NCBI RefSeq assembly: GCF_004217175.1
Contig: NZ_SHKI01000002.1
Coordinates: 112,901 to 176,900, forward strand
Source of the DNA: Leucobacter luti
Lineage (GTDB): Bacteria; Actinomycetota; Actinomycetes; Actinomycetales; Microbacteriaceae
DNA: 64,000 nucleotides
Reading direction: 5' to 3'
Below are positions 32,523 through 39,623 of this stretch, piece after piece. Numbering within the stretch: the stretch's first letter is position 1; each line of letters opens with the position of its first letter. The notes beneath the pieces were generated by a model, which saw only the letters and a program-made list of their open reading frames with translations, searched no databases and was not told the DNA's origin. Both the position numbers and the translations under genes were made by a program.

Positions 32523-33452
32523 ATGGACACACAGCAGCAAACGGGGACGGTCGACGATCGCGTGCTCTCCGCAGATCTTGCGATGGACGCGGTGACGCTC
32601 CGGGTTGGCGATCTCGATCAGATGAGCAGCTACTACGAGAACGCGCTCGCGCTCGTCCCCATCGCCGAGCGCGCCGATCGCACCGAGGTGCACCGCGTGC
32701 TCGGCCGCGGTGACACCCCGATGGTGCGCCTCATCCACACCCCGGGGCTCCCCGAGGTGAACCCGCGCGACGCGGGCCTCTTCCACACCGCCTTCCTGTT
32801 TGACGATGCCGCGAGCCTCGCCGCCACCGTGTACCGCACGGCGCAGGATCAGCGCAGCCGCTTCGCCGGGTCGAGCGATCACCTGGTCAGCGAGGCGTTC
32901 TACTTCACCGATCCCGAGGGCAACGGTATCGAGCTCTACACGGACCGGCCCCGCGACACTTGGCGCTACGAGAACGGGCAGATCCTCATGGATACCCTCT
33001 ATCTCGATCCAAATGGCTACCTCTCGGAGCACCTCGACGAGGGTGTGCTCGCGGCGGTGGAGCGGCAGTCGGGCGGGATCGGTCACGTGCACCTGCAGGT
33101 GGGCGACGTGGCCCGCGCGCGCGACTTCTACGTCGATGCGCTCGGCTTCGAGGCCACCGCGAGCGCTCACCCGGGCGCCCTCTTCGCCTCGGCGGGCGGG
33201 TACCACCACCACGTCGCGATGAACACCTGGAACAGCCGGGGCGCCGGCCCGCGCGCGGCGGGGCTGGGGCTCGGCAATGTGGCGATCACGCTGCCGGGCC
33301 GCGAGGACCTCGACGCGGTCGCCGCGCGGCTGCGGGGGCGGGGGATCGCCTTCGCCGACGACGGGAACACGATCGCCGTCGACGATCCGTGGGGCACTTC
33401 CGTGTCGCTCTCGCTCCCGGCCGCCAGCGGTGAGGAGCTCCTGGCGCGCTAG
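32523..33452 (+). CDS. CatE-like VOC-family dioxygenase (cytoplasmic)
   Basis: A 309-aa two-module vicinal-oxygen-chelate protein resembling CatE/MhqA-type ring-cleaving dioxygenases. Probable metal ligands are the His in GLFHTAFLF, the Glu in NGIELYTDRP and the His in GHVHLQVGDV. GGYHHHVAMNTW is also typical. It would open catechols or hydroquinones, or act on other electrophile adducts. No signal peptide or TM segment is present. A membrane-anchored paralogue lies at 35822. The neighbourhood (two MarR regulators, HxlR) supports a detoxification role. Confidence 0.85.
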   Translation: MDTQQQTGTVDDRVLSADLAMDAVTLRVGDLDQMSSYYENALALVPIAERADRTEVHRVLGRGDTPMVRLIHTPGLPEVNPRDAGLFHTAFLFDDAASLAATVYRTAQDQRSRFAGSSDHLVSEAFYFTDPEGNGIELYTDRPRDTWRYENGQILMDTLYLDPNGYLSEHLDEGVLAAVERQSGGIGHVHLQVGDVARARDFYVDALGFEATASAHPGALFASAGGYHHHVAMNTWNSRGAGPRAAGLGLGNVAITLPGREDLDAVAARLRGRGIAFADDGNTIAVDDPWGTSVSLSLPAASGEELLAR

Positions 33453-33615
33453 TCGGGTGGCGCGTGGGCGGGCTGCGGGCCAGGGTTGGGCTGCGGAGAG
33501 GGTGCCGCGGCCGCGGGCCACCCGCCCGCGGCTTCCGGGCGGGTGGCCGGCGCCCCGCCCGCTCCCGGGCGTCGCGCATGCTCGCGTTTCCCGGCAAAGG
33601 TGATGAAATGGGGGA

Positions 33616-34083
33616 ATGACATACACCGCTCCGCGAATGACCGAGCAGGAGTCGCAGGCCTGGCTTGGCCTGGTGACGGTCTCGCAGTTGCTCCCGCACG
33701 TGCTCGACGCGCAGCTGCTGCGCGATTCGCAGCTCACGCACTTTGAGTTCACGGTGCTGTCCTCGCTGTACGTCGCCCCGGACTCGACGCTGCGGATGTC
33801 GCAGCTCGCCGAGCAGACCGCGGCGACGCTGCCGCGCCTCTCGCACGTGTGCACCCGGATGGAGAAGCGCGGGCTGATCGAGCGGCTGCCCTGCGCCGAG
33901 GATCGACGGGCGACGAACGCCCACCTCACCTCGCTGGGGCGGCGGCAGTTTATTCGCGCGATCCCGAAGCACATCGAGCTGGTGCGCAGCCTCGTGATCG
34001 ACGCGCTCACCCCGGACGAGCTCGATGCGCTGGGCGCGATCTCGGCGAAAATCGGCGAGCGGCTCTCCGAGCGCCAGGCCTGA
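33616..34083 (+). CDS. MarR-family regulator
   Basis: A 155-aa MarR protein of normal length, with DNA-binding region MSQLAEQTAATLPRLSHVCTRMEKRGLIERLPCAEDRRATNAHLT. It has a Cys in the wing at the same place as the MarR at 31088. ATG at 33616 has GGGGGA upstream. It lies upstream of the DUF3105-DUF305-VOC genes, and a palindrome at 34306-34323 is a good candidate for its operator. Paralogy to the first MarR is clear in the wing region. Confidence 0.85.
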   Translation: MTYTAPRMTEQESQAWLGLVTVSQLLPHVLDAQLLRDSQLTHFEFTVLSSLYVAPDSTLRMSQLAEQTAATLPRLSHVCTRMEKRGLIERLPCAEDRRATNAHLTSLGRRQFIRAIPKHIELVRSLVIDALTPDELDALGAISAKIGERLSERQA

Positions 34084-34305
34084 TTCCGCGCGCCGGTGTG
34101 CGCCGGCCCGCGCTCGGGGCCGCCGCGTGCGCTCGTGCGCCCGCGCTCGCGGCTGCCGCCCGCGCCCGCGCCTCTGCCTGCCCCGGTGTGCCCCCGGCGC
34201 GTCCGCTCGCGCTGCCGCCCCCGCGTCCCGCGAGCCGCATGCTGCTCGGCTCGAACGGGCCTCTGACCCGGGGCCGGGTCAAGAAACTCCCAGGGACGTC
34301 CGAAA

Positions 34306-34323
34306 TGATTGTCGCAACAATCA
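34306..34323. promoter_or_regulatory. Palindrome, candidate MarR operator
   Basis: TGATTGT-CGCA-ACAATCA, 22 nt before the GTG at 34345. Its TTGnnGCnnCAA core resembles the TTGCAGCTACAA core of the operator at 31741. No other strong signal is seen in the G/C-rich 34084-34344 gap. Confidence 0.55.
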
Positions 34324-34344
34324 ATTCTAGGGCGGGGACGTATC

Positions 34345-35019
34345 GTGGTGGAACCCACTGGGCGAAAGACAGTCAAGCAGGAGCGCGCAGACCGGCGCGC
34401 GGAGAAGGTCCAGGCGTACCAGCGCGAGCAAGCCGCGAAGCAGCGCCGGCGCCGGATCGGGATCATTAGCGGCGCGGTCGGCGGGGCGGCGGTGCTCGCG
34501 CTCGTCATCACGTTCGTGGCGACGACGGCGACCCCGCAGGAGCGCCCGCAAGATATCGCGATCGCCGATCTGCAGGAGTACCCGAACCTGCCGGCCACCC
34601 ACGTGGGCCCGGCCCCGGTCGACTACGAGGCCGAGTACGACATGAACCCGCCCGCGGGCGGCAACCACTTCCAGGCCTGGCTCAACTGCGGCGTCTACTC
34701 CGAGCCGCAGCCGAACGAGAACGCCGTGCACTCGCTTGAGCACGGCGCGGTCTGGGTGACCTACAACCCGGAGACCGCCTCCGAGGAGGACATCGCCGAG
34801 CTGCGCCGCAGCATCCCGGAGCTCTACACGATCGTCTCCCCGTACCCCGACCTGCCGGCGCCGTTCGTCGCCTCCGCGTGGGGTGCGCAGATCGAGCTCG
34901 ACTCGCCGAGCGATCCGCGCCTGGGCCAGTTCATCGACCGCTACTGGAAGTCGGCCGACGCCCCCGAGCCCGGCGCCTCGTGCTCCGGCGCGGTCGAGGG
35001 CATCGGCAGAGTCGCCTAG
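34345..35019 (+). CDS. DUF3105 membrane-anchored protein
   Basis: A 224-aa protein with a basic cytoplasmic N-terminus, one TM helix at about residues 35-58 (IGIISGAVGGAAVLALVITFVA) and an extracellular DUF3105 domain. Typical elements are THVGPAPVDYEAEYDMNPPAGGNHF and the HSLEHGAVWVTY motif. Its His and Cys (WLNCGVYSEP, GASCSG) could bind metal or form a disulfide. The start is probably GTG at 34345 (or 34348), with GGGGA upstream. The stop overlaps the next GTG by one base. DUF3105 and DUF305 genes often pair in actinobacteria; function unknown. Confidence 0.8.
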   Translation: MVEPTGRKTVKQERADRRAEKVQAYQREQAAKQRRRRIGIISGAVGGAAVLALVITFVATTATPQERPQDIAIADLQEYPNLPATHVGPAPVDYEAEYDMNPPAGGNHFQAWLNCGVYSEPQPNENAVHSLEHGAVWVTYNPETASEEDIAELRRSIPELYTIVSPYPDLPAPFVASAWGAQIELDSPSDPRLGQFIDRYWKSADAPEPGASCSGAVEGIGRVA

Positions 35020-35726
35020 TGGCTGAGGCGCGCGGCGGGCGTGGCATCGGCCTCACCGTCTTCGTCGCGACGATGCTCGCGCTCGTGCTCGTGGCGGGAT
35101 CGCTCATGATCGGTCGCGTCACCGCGACGCCCGAGACCGTGCCGAGCACCCGGAGCGCCGAGGCCGGCTTCGCGCGCGACATGCAGACGCACCACGACCA
35201 GGCGGTCGAGATGTCCCTGATCGTGCGAGATCAGACCGACGATCCGGCGATCCGGCTGCTCGCGTACGACATCCTGACCTCGCAGGCGCGGCAGTCCGGC
35301 CAGATGTTTGGCTGGCTCGCCGTGTGGGGCCTGCCGCAGGCGTCACCCGAGCCGGCGATGACCTGGATGCACCGGCCAGTGCCGGGCGAAGGCGGCACGC
35401 ACGCCGCCCACGAGGCCGATGTTGATCCGGCCGAGGTTCCGACCACGATGCCGGGGATGGCGACGCGCGAGCAGCTTGAGGAGCTGCGCTCGCTCACCGG
35501 GGAGGCGGCCGAGCGCCGGTTCCTTGAACTGATGATCGCCCACCACGAGGGCGGCGTCGAGATGGCCGAGGCGGTCGTCGCGCGCAGTGACCTGCGGGTC
35601 GTCACCGATCTCGCCAGCAGCATGATTGCCGCCCAGCGCAGCGAGATTCAGCTGATGCAGGATCTCCTCGCCGAACGCGGCGGCGAGACGCCCGAGCGCG
35701 ATGCGCTCGCGGGCCGAGTGCCCTAA
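35019..35726 (+). CDS. DUF305 exported protein
   Basis: A 235-aa protein with an N-terminal membrane helix (GLTVFVATMLALVLVAGSLMIG) and a DUF305 ferritin-like helical domain. Paired His motifs are visible: FARDMQTHHDQAVEMS near residues 53-68 and MIAHHEGGVEMAEAV near 170-184. Met/His-rich DUF305 proteins are linked to copper binding in other bacteria (CopM), so a periplasm-side metal role is possible. GTG at 35019 overlaps the DUF3105 stop, indicating translational coupling. Confidence 0.85.
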   Translation: MAEARGGRGIGLTVFVATMLALVLVAGSLMIGRVTATPETVPSTRSAEAGFARDMQTHHDQAVEMSLIVRDQTDDPAIRLLAYDILTSQARQSGQMFGWLAVWGLPQASPEPAMTWMHRPVPGEGGTHAAHEADVDPAEVPTTMPGMATREQLEELRSLTGEAAERRFLELMIAHHEGGVEMAEAVVARSDLRVVTDLASSMIAAQRSEIQLMQDLLAERGGETPERDALAGRVP

Positions 35727-35821
35727 CCCGGGCATCCCCGCCGCGGGCCTCATGTGGCCCGCGCTGGCCGCTCGCACGCACGAACGCACCCACCCACGTC
35801 ACCCACGAAGGAACCAGCAGA

Positions 35822-36850
35822 ATGCCATCAGGAACTCAGACAACCCGGCGCCGCTCGCGCATGCGCGCGGCGATCATCGGCGGGGCGGTTATCGTCGTCC
35901 TCGCGGTCGGTGCGATCTGGTGGTTCGCCAGCCGCGCAAACTCCACGGAGGCGGCGAGCGGGGCGGTCGCGGGGGAGATCCGCGGCCCCGAGGGCGCACC
36001 CACCGAGCGCGCCGACGGGCTCCCCGCGGAAACCACCATGGGCGTGAACGAGCTGCGGGTGCGCGATCTACCGGGTGTGCGGGGGTTCTACGAGGACGGC
36101 GTCGGCATGTCGGTGCTCGACGAAAGCGACGGCGAGGTGCTGCTCGGGTTCGGTGACGAAGCCCTGATCCGCCTCGTGCGCTCCGAGGAGCCGCTGCCGC
36201 AGCCGGAAGACGCCGGGCTGTACCACACGGCGATCCTGTTCCCCGATGAAGCCACGCTCGCTCAGACTCTGCTGCGCGTCGCCCAGTCGGCGCCCAACAG
36301 CTATCAGGATGCGGCGGATCACGCGGTGAGCCAGGCCTTCTACTTCGGTGACCCGGAGAACAACGGCGTCGAGCTGTATGTCGACCGACCGAGCTCGGAG
36401 TGGGTGTGGGTCGACGGCAAGGTGACCATGGGGAGCGAGGCGCTCGACCCGAATCAGTTCATCGACGACCACCTGGGCGACGAGGCGCGCGGCACCGCGA
36501 CCGTGGGGCACGTGCACTTGAAGGTGGGCGACCTCGACGAGGCGCGCGAGTTCTACGCGGACACCCTGGGCTTCGGCGTGGTGTCGGAGGCCGACGGCGC
36601 GCTGTTCTACTCGGCGGGCGGCTACCACCACCACCTCGCCACGAACACCTGGATGAGCGCCGGCGCGGGGCCCCGGAGTACCGAGGTGGGGCTCGGCTCG
36701 GTAACGATCTCGCTCCCGGACGAGGCGAGTGTCGCGGCTGTGGCGGATCGCCTCGCCGCAGCGGGCGTCACCACGGAGACGGTGGCGCAGGGGATCGTCG
36801 CCGCCGACCCGTGGGGCAACCGGATCCGGCTGGTCGCCCCCGGCGCGTAG
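35822..36850 (+). CDS. Membrane-anchored CatE-like VOC protein
   Basis: A 342-aa paralogue of the VOC protein at 32523, with an added N-terminal anchor: basic residues, then IIGGAVIVVLAVGAIWWFA (about residues 18-36), then a Gly/Glu-rich linker. The catalytic part follows (GLYHTAILF, NGVELYVDRP, GHVHLKVGDL, GGYHHHLATNTW), and the same His/Glu/His ligands are kept. The basic N-terminus predicts the enzyme faces outward, unusual for a ring-cleaving dioxygenase. AAGGA precedes the ATG. It lies 95 nt downstream of the DUF305 gene, probably in one operon. Confidence 0.82.
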   Translation: MPSGTQTTRRRSRMRAAIIGGAVIVVLAVGAIWWFASRANSTEAASGAVAGEIRGPEGAPTERADGLPAETTMGVNELRVRDLPGVRGFYEDGVGMSVLDESDGEVLLGFGDEALIRLVRSEEPLPQPEDAGLYHTAILFPDEATLAQTLLRVAQSAPNSYQDAADHAVSQAFYFGDPENNGVELYVDRPSSEWVWVDGKVTMGSEALDPNQFIDDHLGDEARGTATVGHVHLKVGDLDEAREFYADTLGFGVVSEADGALFYSAGGYHHHLATNTWMSAGAGPRSTEVGLGSVTISLPDEASVAAVADRLAAAGVTTETVAQGIVAADPWGNRIRLVAPGA

Positions 36851-36938
36851 CGCGGCCACACGTGGCGTGCTCGGGGCAGCCCCGAGCGGTGGCGCGCTGG
36901 GCCGGCTCCGGATCGGTGCGATCCGGAGCCGCGCCGGA

Positions 36939-37583
36939 TCAGTACGCGACGGTGAAGCGCTGGCGCCGGTGCGCCGGCCGCTCGATTTCGTCGACGATCG
37001 CGTGCGCCAGGTCGGCGCCCGAGATCTCGGAGTTGCCCGCCTCGTCGGTGAGGAGCACGTCGCCGCCGATGCGGAACGTGCCGGTGTGCTCGCCCGGGGC
37101 CCACGCGCCGAATCCGCCCGCGGGGCTCACGTAGAACCAGTCGAGCTCGGCGTCGGCTGCGCGCAGCTCCGCCAGTACCTCCGCCATCTCGGCCGCCTCG
37201 GCCTTGAACGCGTCCGGGAACTCGGCGGTCGACGCGACGGTGGGGCCGTCGGGCGAGACGCGCAGCGATCCGGCACCGCCGACCACGCCGATCCGCGCCC
37301 CGGCACGCTGCGCTGCGGCGGCGAGCGTCCGCATCACGCCGATCACGTTGCCCTCGAGCGCGCCGCGCGGGGAGAGCGCGCCCACCACGACCTCGGCGTC
37401 CCCGGTCAGCCCGGCCAGCGCCGCAGCATCGAGCACGTCGGCGGCCACGTAGGTCACTCCGTCGACGGGCGCCTCCGGCACCGAGCGGGCCACAGCAGTG
37501 ACCTGGTGTCCGCGGGCGGCCGCCTCGCGCACGATGTTCTCGCCGGCGTATCCGGTGCCGCCAACGACGGTGATGCGTGCCAT
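36939..37583 (-). CDS. Atypical SDR, NAD(P)H-binding protein
   Basis: A 214-aa NmrA/SDR-a-like protein with the N-terminal ITVVGGTGYAGENIVREAAARGH Rossmann motif, DVLDAAAL, and later WFYVSPAGGFGAWAPGEHTG and LLTDEAGNSEISGADLAHAIVDE. It is probably an NAD(P)H-dependent reductase or a redox sensor. ATG at 37583 has AGAGGACAG upstream. It is divergent from an HxlR regulator with an operator-like repeat between them, a common arrangement for quinone- or aldehyde-responsive oxidoreductases. Confidence 0.85.
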   Translation of the reverse strand: MARITVVGGTGYAGENIVREAAARGHQVTAVARSVPEAPVDGVTYVAADVLDAAALAGLTGDAEVVVGALSPRGALEGNVIGVMRTLAAAAQRAGARIGVVGGAGSLRVSPDGPTVASTAEFPDAFKAEAAEMAEVLAELRAADAELDWFYVSPAGGFGAWAPGEHTGTFRIGGDVLLTDEAGNSEISGADLAHAIVDEIERPAHRRQRFTVAY

Positions 37584-37627
37584 GTGTTCTGTCCTCTCAT
37601 CTGCGGGGCTTCCGTTTGGCGCCCCCA

Positions 37628-37677
37628 ATACTTACGATAGGAGAGTAAGTATGTTTCCGAAAGTAGGCACTTTTCGG
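37628..37677. promoter_or_regulatory. HxlR-type operators in divergent intergenic region
   Basis: Perfect inverted repeat ATACTTAC-N9-GTAAGTAT at 37628-37652. A second imperfect one, CCGAAAGT-AGGC-ACTTTTCGG, is at 37657-37677. The first matches the TAC-T/A-rich style of sites bound by YodB/HypR-like HxlR proteins. Both lie between the divergent genes. Confidence 0.7.
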
Positions 37678-37716
37678 TAACTAACGTTCGCCGAGGTGCC
37701 GAGGAGGGTGCGCCGC

Positions 37717-38082
37717 ATGACCGAGCCGCACTGGGATCCGTTCAACCGCGACTGCCCCACGCGGCGGCTGCTCGACCGAATCGGGGATCGCTGGACGGTG
37801 CTCGTGATCGGGGCGCTCGCCGAGGGGCCGCTGCGCTTCGGCGAGCTCGCGCGCCGCGTTGACGGGGTGTCGCAGAAGATGCTCACGCAGACGCTGCGCG
37901 GGCTCGAGCGCGACGGCCTCGTTGACCGCACGCTGTATCCGCAGGTCCCGCCGCGGGTCGAGTACGAGCTCACGCACGCGGGCCGCACGCTTCGCGAGCC
38001 GCTGGGCGCGCTCGACGCCTGGGCGCGCACGCACATGTCGGGCGTGATCGCCGCGCGCGAGGAGTACGACCGCGCCGTGTGA
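37717..38082 (+). CDS. HxlR-family regulator with single sensor-type Cys
   Basis: A 121-aa HxlR (DUF24) winged-helix protein. It shows FNRDCPTRRLLDRIGDRWTVLVIGAL and the HTH region RFGELARRVDGVSQKMLTQTLRGLERDGLV. Cys13 is the only Cys and sits where YodB/HypR/QorR proteins carry their thiol-redox switch. ATG at 37717 has GAGGAGG upstream; the longer frame from 37696 is not needed. It probably represses the divergent NAD(P)-binding gene and itself. Confidence 0.88.
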   Translation: MTEPHWDPFNRDCPTRRLLDRIGDRWTVLVIGALAEGPLRFGELARRVDGVSQKMLTQTLRGLERDGLVDRTLYPQVPPRVEYELTHAGRTLREPLGALDAWARTHMSGVIAAREEYDRAV

Positions 38083-38213
38083 GGCCCCGCGCGGGCGCGC
38101 GGGCGCGCGGGCGCGCTGCGCGTGCGCCCGTGCCCGTGTCGCGCGTGCTGCGCGCACCGCAGGCGCTGCCTGCGCCGTGCCTCGCGCCCACTCACTCCCG
38201 CCCCTGCGCCCCG

Positions 38214-38272
38214 CCGAGTGTTCACAAAAGCCCCCTTCGCGGGGGCTGAAGTGGGTGTTTGGCTCCACTCGG
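38214..38272. repeat. 59-bp palindromic element, copy A
   Basis: Outer arms CCGAGTG and CACTCGG. Inner stem AGCCCCC (38229-38235) / GGGGGCT (38241-38247) around TTCGC. The right half has diverged (GAAGTGGGTGTTT). Confidence 0.85.
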
Positions 38273-38387
38273 CGTGCCTGGGGTGGCGCCGCCCACGCGG
38301 CGCCCGGTGCCTCGCGCGACTGCGCCTTGCCCGCCCTGCCCCTGCCCTGCCCCTGCGTTGCCTTGCTTTGCCCCGCACCAACCCCTG

Positions 38388-38446
38388 CCGAATGTAGAGA
38401 AAACTCCCCTTCGCCTGGCCTGAAGGGGACATTTGGCTCCACTCGG
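38388..38446. repeat. 59-bp palindromic element, copy B
   Basis: Left arm CCGAATG (one change), right arm CACTCGG. The interior has CTCCCCTTC opposite GAAGGGGAC. Same length as the other four copies. Confidence 0.85.
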
Positions 38447-38592
38447 GGGAGGTGAGGTGCGGCGGGGCGAAGGCGGGCGGGGCGAGGCGACGCAGGAGCG
38501 AGGCCGGGCGGGGGGGGGGCGTGGCGCCCGGCCTCCCGCGGTGTAGCCGCTGCGGCCCGCCCGCACCCGCCCCTTGCTCGTCCCTGCGTCGG

Positions 38593-38632
38593 TCCTGTCC
38601 TGTCCTGTCCTGTCCTGTCCTGCCCTGCCCTG
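38593..38632. repeat. Pentamer tandem repeat
   Basis: Six TCCTG units followed by two CCCTG units, strongly strand-biased to pyrimidine. Confidence 0.95.
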
Positions 38633-38667
38633 CGTCGGCCTCGCCCGTTGCCCCGCACCAGCCCCAG

Positions 38668-38726
38668 CCGAGTGTAGGAAAACCTCCTTCTCGCGTGGTC
38701 CGAAGGGGACTTTTGGCTCCACTCGG
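38668..38726. repeat. 59-bp palindromic element, copy C
   Basis: Arms CCGAGTG and CACTCGG. The right half is close to consensus (GAAGGGGACTTTTGG), the left half is degenerate. Preceded by the same GCCCCGCACCA flank as copy B. Confidence 0.85.
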
Positions 38727-38743
38727 GGCGGGGCGGGGCGGGG

Positions 38744-38822
38744 CGGGGAGGTGAGGCGAGGGGAAGACTGGCGGGCGGGGCGGGGCGTGGCGGGGAGGTG
38801 AGGCGAGGGGAAGACTGGCGGG
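38744..38822. repeat. 32-bp direct repeat, period 47
   Basis: 38744-38775 is repeated exactly at 38791-38822. G-rich GGCGGGG runs flank and separate the copies. A further 30-bp-period repeat of GGGGCGAGACCGGGC lies at about 38840-38886. G-quadruplex formation on this strand is possible. Confidence 0.9.
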
Positions 38823-38951
38823 GCGGGGCGGGGCGGGGCAGGGGCGAGACCGGGCAGGCGGGGCGAAGCAGGGGCGAGACCGGGCGGGGCACCCCGCACG
38901 GTGCGGCCGCCGCGGGTACGATGGTCGTGCCTCGAGCGTAAGGAGTTCGTC

Positions 38952-39455
38952 ATGACCAACGCACTGGCCCAGCCCCTGAGCGGGGACGAATTGCGGTTGC
39001 TGCGCCGCGCGATTGAGATCGGGCACGAGGCTCGTCAGGCCGGCAGGCATCCCTTTGGGGCGCTGGTGACGGACGCCGCGGGGAACATCGTCGCGGAGCG
39101 CGGCAACAACTCCGTCCCGCCGGAGGGGGATCCCACCCAGCACGCGGAGCTCGCAGCGGCTGCGGCGGCCTTCCGAGAGCTCGGTGCTGAGGGGATGATC
39201 GGCTCCACCCTGTTCACGAGCGCAGAGCCGTGCGCCATGTGCACCGGGGCCGCGTACTGGACGGGGATCGACAAGATCGTCTACGCGCTCAGCGAGGAGC
39301 GGCTGCTGTCCCTCACCGGCGACGACCCGGAAAACCCGACGTTCGCGCTGCCGTGCCGCGAGGTGGTCGCACGCGGACAACGAGAGATTCAGGTGGTGGG
39401 CCCCCTCATCGAAGACGAAGCCGCGATCGACCACGAGGGCTTCTGGAACCACTGA
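38952..39455 (+). CDS. Cytidine/deoxycytidylate-deaminase-family nucleoside deaminase
   Basis: A 167-aa zinc hydrolase. Metal and proton-shuttle residues are His64 and Glu66 (TQHAELA), with Cys94 and Cys97 in AEPCAMC. The length and the C-terminal half (YWTGIDKIVYALSEERL) fit the guanine deaminase/TadA-like group rather than cytidine deaminase; it is longer than typical TadA. AAGGAG precedes the ATG. The neighbouring PucR regulator belongs to a family often tied to purine use, which favours a purine substrate, but the two genes are convergent. Confidence 0.85.
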   Translation: MTNALAQPLSGDELRLLRRAIEIGHEARQAGRHPFGALVTDAAGNIVAERGNNSVPPEGDPTQHAELAAAAAAFRELGAEGMIGSTLFTSAEPCAMCTGAAYWTGIDKIVYALSEERLLSLTGDDPENPTFALPCREVVARGQREIQVVGPLIEDEAAIDHEGFWNH

Positions 39456-39488
39456 GCTCTGAGCTCTGAACCCCTGGGCCTGAGCCCT

Positions 39489-39547
39489 TCGAGTGGAGGC
39501 AAGAGCCCCCTTCGCGGTCAGGGAAGGGGGCTTTTACCTCCACTCGG
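39489..39547. repeat. 59-bp palindromic element, copy D (likely terminator)
   Basis: Arms TCGAGTG and CACTCGG. The inner 10-bp stem AGCCCCCTTC / GAAGGGGGCT (39504-39532) is followed by TTTT, so it should end the deaminase transcript. It lies between convergent genes. Confidence 0.85.
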
Positions 39548-39623
39548 CGAGGGGGAGCAGGGCGCACCACGCCCGCGCGACGAACCCGCGCGCCAAGCCC
39601 GCGCACCAAACCCGCCCCAACCC

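Larger units (their letters stand above)
38083..38951. other. Gene-free, repeat-dense region
   Basis: 869 bp without a credible gene. It holds three of the 59-bp palindromic elements (38214, 38388, 38668), a pentamer tract, a 32-bp direct repeat and long G-rich runs. Copies two and three also share about 20 bp of upstream flank (GCCCCGCACCA), so a unit larger than 59 bp seems to have been duplicated. A possible -10, TACGAT (38918-38923), for the deaminase gene lies at its right end. Confidence 0.8.

Noticed and set aside
38593..38886. Tandem repeats resembling a CRISPR array
   Set aside because: Repeat units are short, G/C-rich and of mixed period, with no unique spacers of even length and no cas genes.
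37632..39452. Very long minus-strand frames (up to 606 aa) across the gene-free repeat region
   Set aside because: They read through the palindromic and G-rich repeats, give Pro/Arg/Gly-rich products and overlap the HxlR and deaminase genes; absence of stops reflects high G/C.
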